Positions 22,829 to 23,747 of a DNA stretch of 23,747 nucleotides are shown in pieces (the stretch's first letter is position 1; every line of letters starts with the position of its first letter). The notes below the pieces were generated by a model. That model was not told the origin of the DNA. It ran no database searches and was given only the letters and a program-made list of their open reading frames with translations. Position numbers and translations under genes: made by a program. Where the stretch lies: NCBI GenBank assembly GCA_002506485.1, contig DAXQ01000025.1:1-23747 (forward strand). Direction: 5' to 3'. This DNA is from Euryarchaeota archaeon UBA136 (lineage in GTDB: Archaea > Thermoplasmatota > Poseidoniia > MGIII > CG-Epi1).

Positions 22829-23578
22829 ATGCCTTTGAAAGATGGTGAAATCATAACCTTGGATTACGAGGGACGTACGGATGGAATTCTATTTGATACG
22901 ACCTTGGAGAAAGTGGCCAAAAAAGAAGATGCCGTTGTAGAAAATAGGAAATATTCCCCAATCACGGTTGTGGTCGGAGAAGGAAGATTGGTGCCCGGCC
23001 TTGAAAATAATCTGAAACAGGCGAAGATAGGAAAGGTAACAGAGGTTACAATCGCACCTGAAGAGGCCTATGGAACCAGAGACACCAAATTGATCGAAAC
23101 CATGTCTGTGGCAAAATTCAGAAGAGTCTGTCCGGATGCCAAGGGATATGTGGGTGAGGAAATTACCATGGATGGCCGACCTGGAATCTTAGCGAACGTG
23201 TATGGATCTCGAGTTCGAGTGGATTTCAACCCACCTCTAGCAGGCAAAGAACTGGTTTTCAAGTATACTGTAAAATCAGTTGTCAAGAAACCTGTGGATG
23301 TGATCCATTCCCTGTTTACAATGGAATATCCTGCTGATGAGGATTTTGAAGTGAAAGTGGAAAAAGGTGTGGCTCAGATCAAACTACCTGAAAGAACCAA
23401 ATTCGATGTGAACTGGTTTCAGGCCAAATACAGAGTTGTGGCTGCAATTCGAAAACATACGAAAGTTACTGATATCGAATTTCTGGAACACTATGAAGGG
23501 ACCAAACCAGAAAAGAAGGAAAAAAAAGCTGCAAAGAAAAAGGTGGCTAAGAAGAAAACCTCGTCTAAGAAGAAGTAA
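22829..23578 (+). CDS. Long-type FKBP peptidyl-prolyl cis-trans isomerase
   Basis: 249 residues. Catalyses proline isomerisation and acts as a chaperone. The FKBP core is split as in SlyD-like archaeal proteins: residues 1-88 (TLDYEGRTDGILFDTT, VVVGEGRLVPGLENNL, APEEAYG) and about 127-151 (VRVDFNPPLAGKELVFKYTV), with the insert-in-flap chaperone domain between (89-126). A second alpha/beta domain (152-222) is found in the long archaeal FKBPs. The last 23 residues are nearly all K and A with a few T, S and V, like a histone-H1 tail, probably for nucleic-acid or ribosome contact (inference). It starts at ATG 22829 with its own TATA box. Neighbours do not form an obvious pathway with it. Confidence 0.93.
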   Translation: MPLKDGEIITLDYEGRTDGILFDTTLEKVAKKEDAVVENRKYSPITVVVGEGRLVPGLENNLKQAKIGKVTEVTIAPEEAYGTRDTKLIETMSVAKFRRVCPDAKGYVGEEITMDGRPGILANVYGSRVRVDFNPPLAGKELVFKYTVKSVVKKPVDVIHSLFTMEYPADEDFEVKVEKGVAQIKLPERTKFDVNWFQAKYRVVAAIRKHTKVTDIEFLEHYEGTKPEKKEKKAAKKKVAKKKTSSKKK

Positions 23579-23642
23579 TACAATTGTAGAACCTAATCTC
23601 ATGGAATTCGATACATCGCATCCATTATTGCTAACAAATCAA

Positions 23643-23651
23643 TTTTATATA
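23643..23651 (+). promoter_or_regulatory. TATA box for the last gene
   Basis: TTTTATATA, a strong archaeal TATA box, centred about 48 bases before ATG 23695. Transcription would begin near 23672 and leave a leader of about 20 bases, unlike most genes here. Confidence 0.6.
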
Positions 23652-23683
23652 CAGTTACTCTCATGGATAGGAACATTTGTGTA

Positions 23684-23689
23684 GGTGAG
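23684..23689 (+). promoter_or_regulatory. Shine-Dalgarno site GGTGAG
   Basis: GGTGAG lies five bases before ATG 23695 and is complementary to the archaeal 16S rRNA 3' end. It is the clearest such site in the window and fixes the start of the partial gene. Confidence 0.6.
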
Positions 23690-23694
23690 ACGCT

Positions 23695-23747
23695 ATGAAC
23701 AAAAACAAGGATAATGGTCTGAAAGACGGCAATGGATTGACCAACGG
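23695..23747 (+). CDS. Start of a gene continuing past the window
   Basis: ATG 23695 opens a frame of 17 complete codons (MNKNKDNGLKDGNGLTN) that runs off the window end with no stop. The N-terminus is hydrophilic and rich in N, K, D and G, so a disordered start is likely; the product cannot be identified. A TATA box and a GGTGAG ribosome site give strong support that this is a real start. Confidence 0.6.
   Translation, partial: MNKNKDNGLKDGNGLTN

Noticed and set aside
23436..23684. 82-aa lysine/arginine-rich frame overlapping the FKBP 3' end
   Set aside because: Shifted frame of the FKBP lysine tail; no start signal of its own.
23663..23698. Eleven-residue leader frame ending ATGA at the last gene's start
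   Set aside because: Its ATG is only about 16 bases after the TATA centre, so it would lie upstream of the expected transcript start.
1..23747. CRISPR arrays, insertion sequences, long direct repeats
   Set aside because: None seen: no regularly spaced repeats, no transposase-like frames and no terminal inverted repeats.

Overview
This window is archaeal. It carries family B DNA polymerase, the large subunit of archaeal/eukaryotic-type primase, the small subunit of replication factor C, an XPD/Rad3-type helicase, archaeal ribosomal protein eS1 (S3Ae), sn-glycerol-1-phosphate dehydrogenase (which sets the stereochemistry of archaeal lipids), an archaeal-type phosphoglycerate kinase and a long FKBP. 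Moderate G+C (about 40-45% by eye), very tight packing, TATA boxes about 25 bases before many starts, and accessory genes such as a glutaryl-CoA-type dehydrogenase, a lamin-tail-domain surface protein and Na+-type symporters fit a planktonic Thermoplasmatota genome, most likely Marine Group II/III (Poseidoniia). That placement is inference; no rRNA gene is present.

Layout. 1-2734 (minus): a partial two-TM membrane protein coupled (TGATG) to DNA polymerase B. 2772-3962 (minus): a Cys/Met-metabolism PLP enzyme, divergent from a secreted/membrane protein with a cytoplasmic zinc ribbon (4059-5156, plus). 5153-6637 (minus): PriL, sharing one near-symmetrical TATA element with a divergent three-gene operon (6688-10119, plus) of ABC ATPase, ABC-2 permease and a pilin-like/lamin-tail surface protein. 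10120-11286 (minus): acyl-CoA dehydrogenase of glutaryl-CoA type. 11371-13675 (plus): RfcS and phosphoglycerate kinase. 13676-13752 (minus): tRNA-Thr(CGT) with encoded CCA. 13787-16062 (minus): XPD-like helicase with a small upstream partner. 16160-16768 (plus): small membrane protein. 16763-19125 (minus): tandem universal-stress protein coupled to a DASS/SLC13 transporter. 19209-21731 (plus): eS1 with a C-terminal SAP motif, a 77-aa membrane protein and an SSS symporter. 21708-22727 (minus): glycerol-1-phosphate dehydrogenase. 22829-23578 (plus): long FKBP. 23695-end (plus): start of a further gene with a promoter and a Shine-Dalgarno site.

Themes. Three replication genes (polB, priL, rfcS) lie within 12 kb but in separate transcription units. 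Genes on opposite strands meet or overlap at their stops. Many starts are GTG or TTG and sit 24-29 bases after a TATA-like box, which points to widespread leaderless transcription and corrects several starts. The most unusual items are the SAP motif fused to eS1 together with a palindrome over its TATA box, the ABC exporter linked to a pilin-like/lamin-tail protein, the C-terminal extension on PriL, the Usp-DASS pair, and the membrane protein with acidic, basic and zinc-ribbon segments. No stretch over 300 bases lacks a gene. I saw no CRISPR array, insertion sequence or rRNA.
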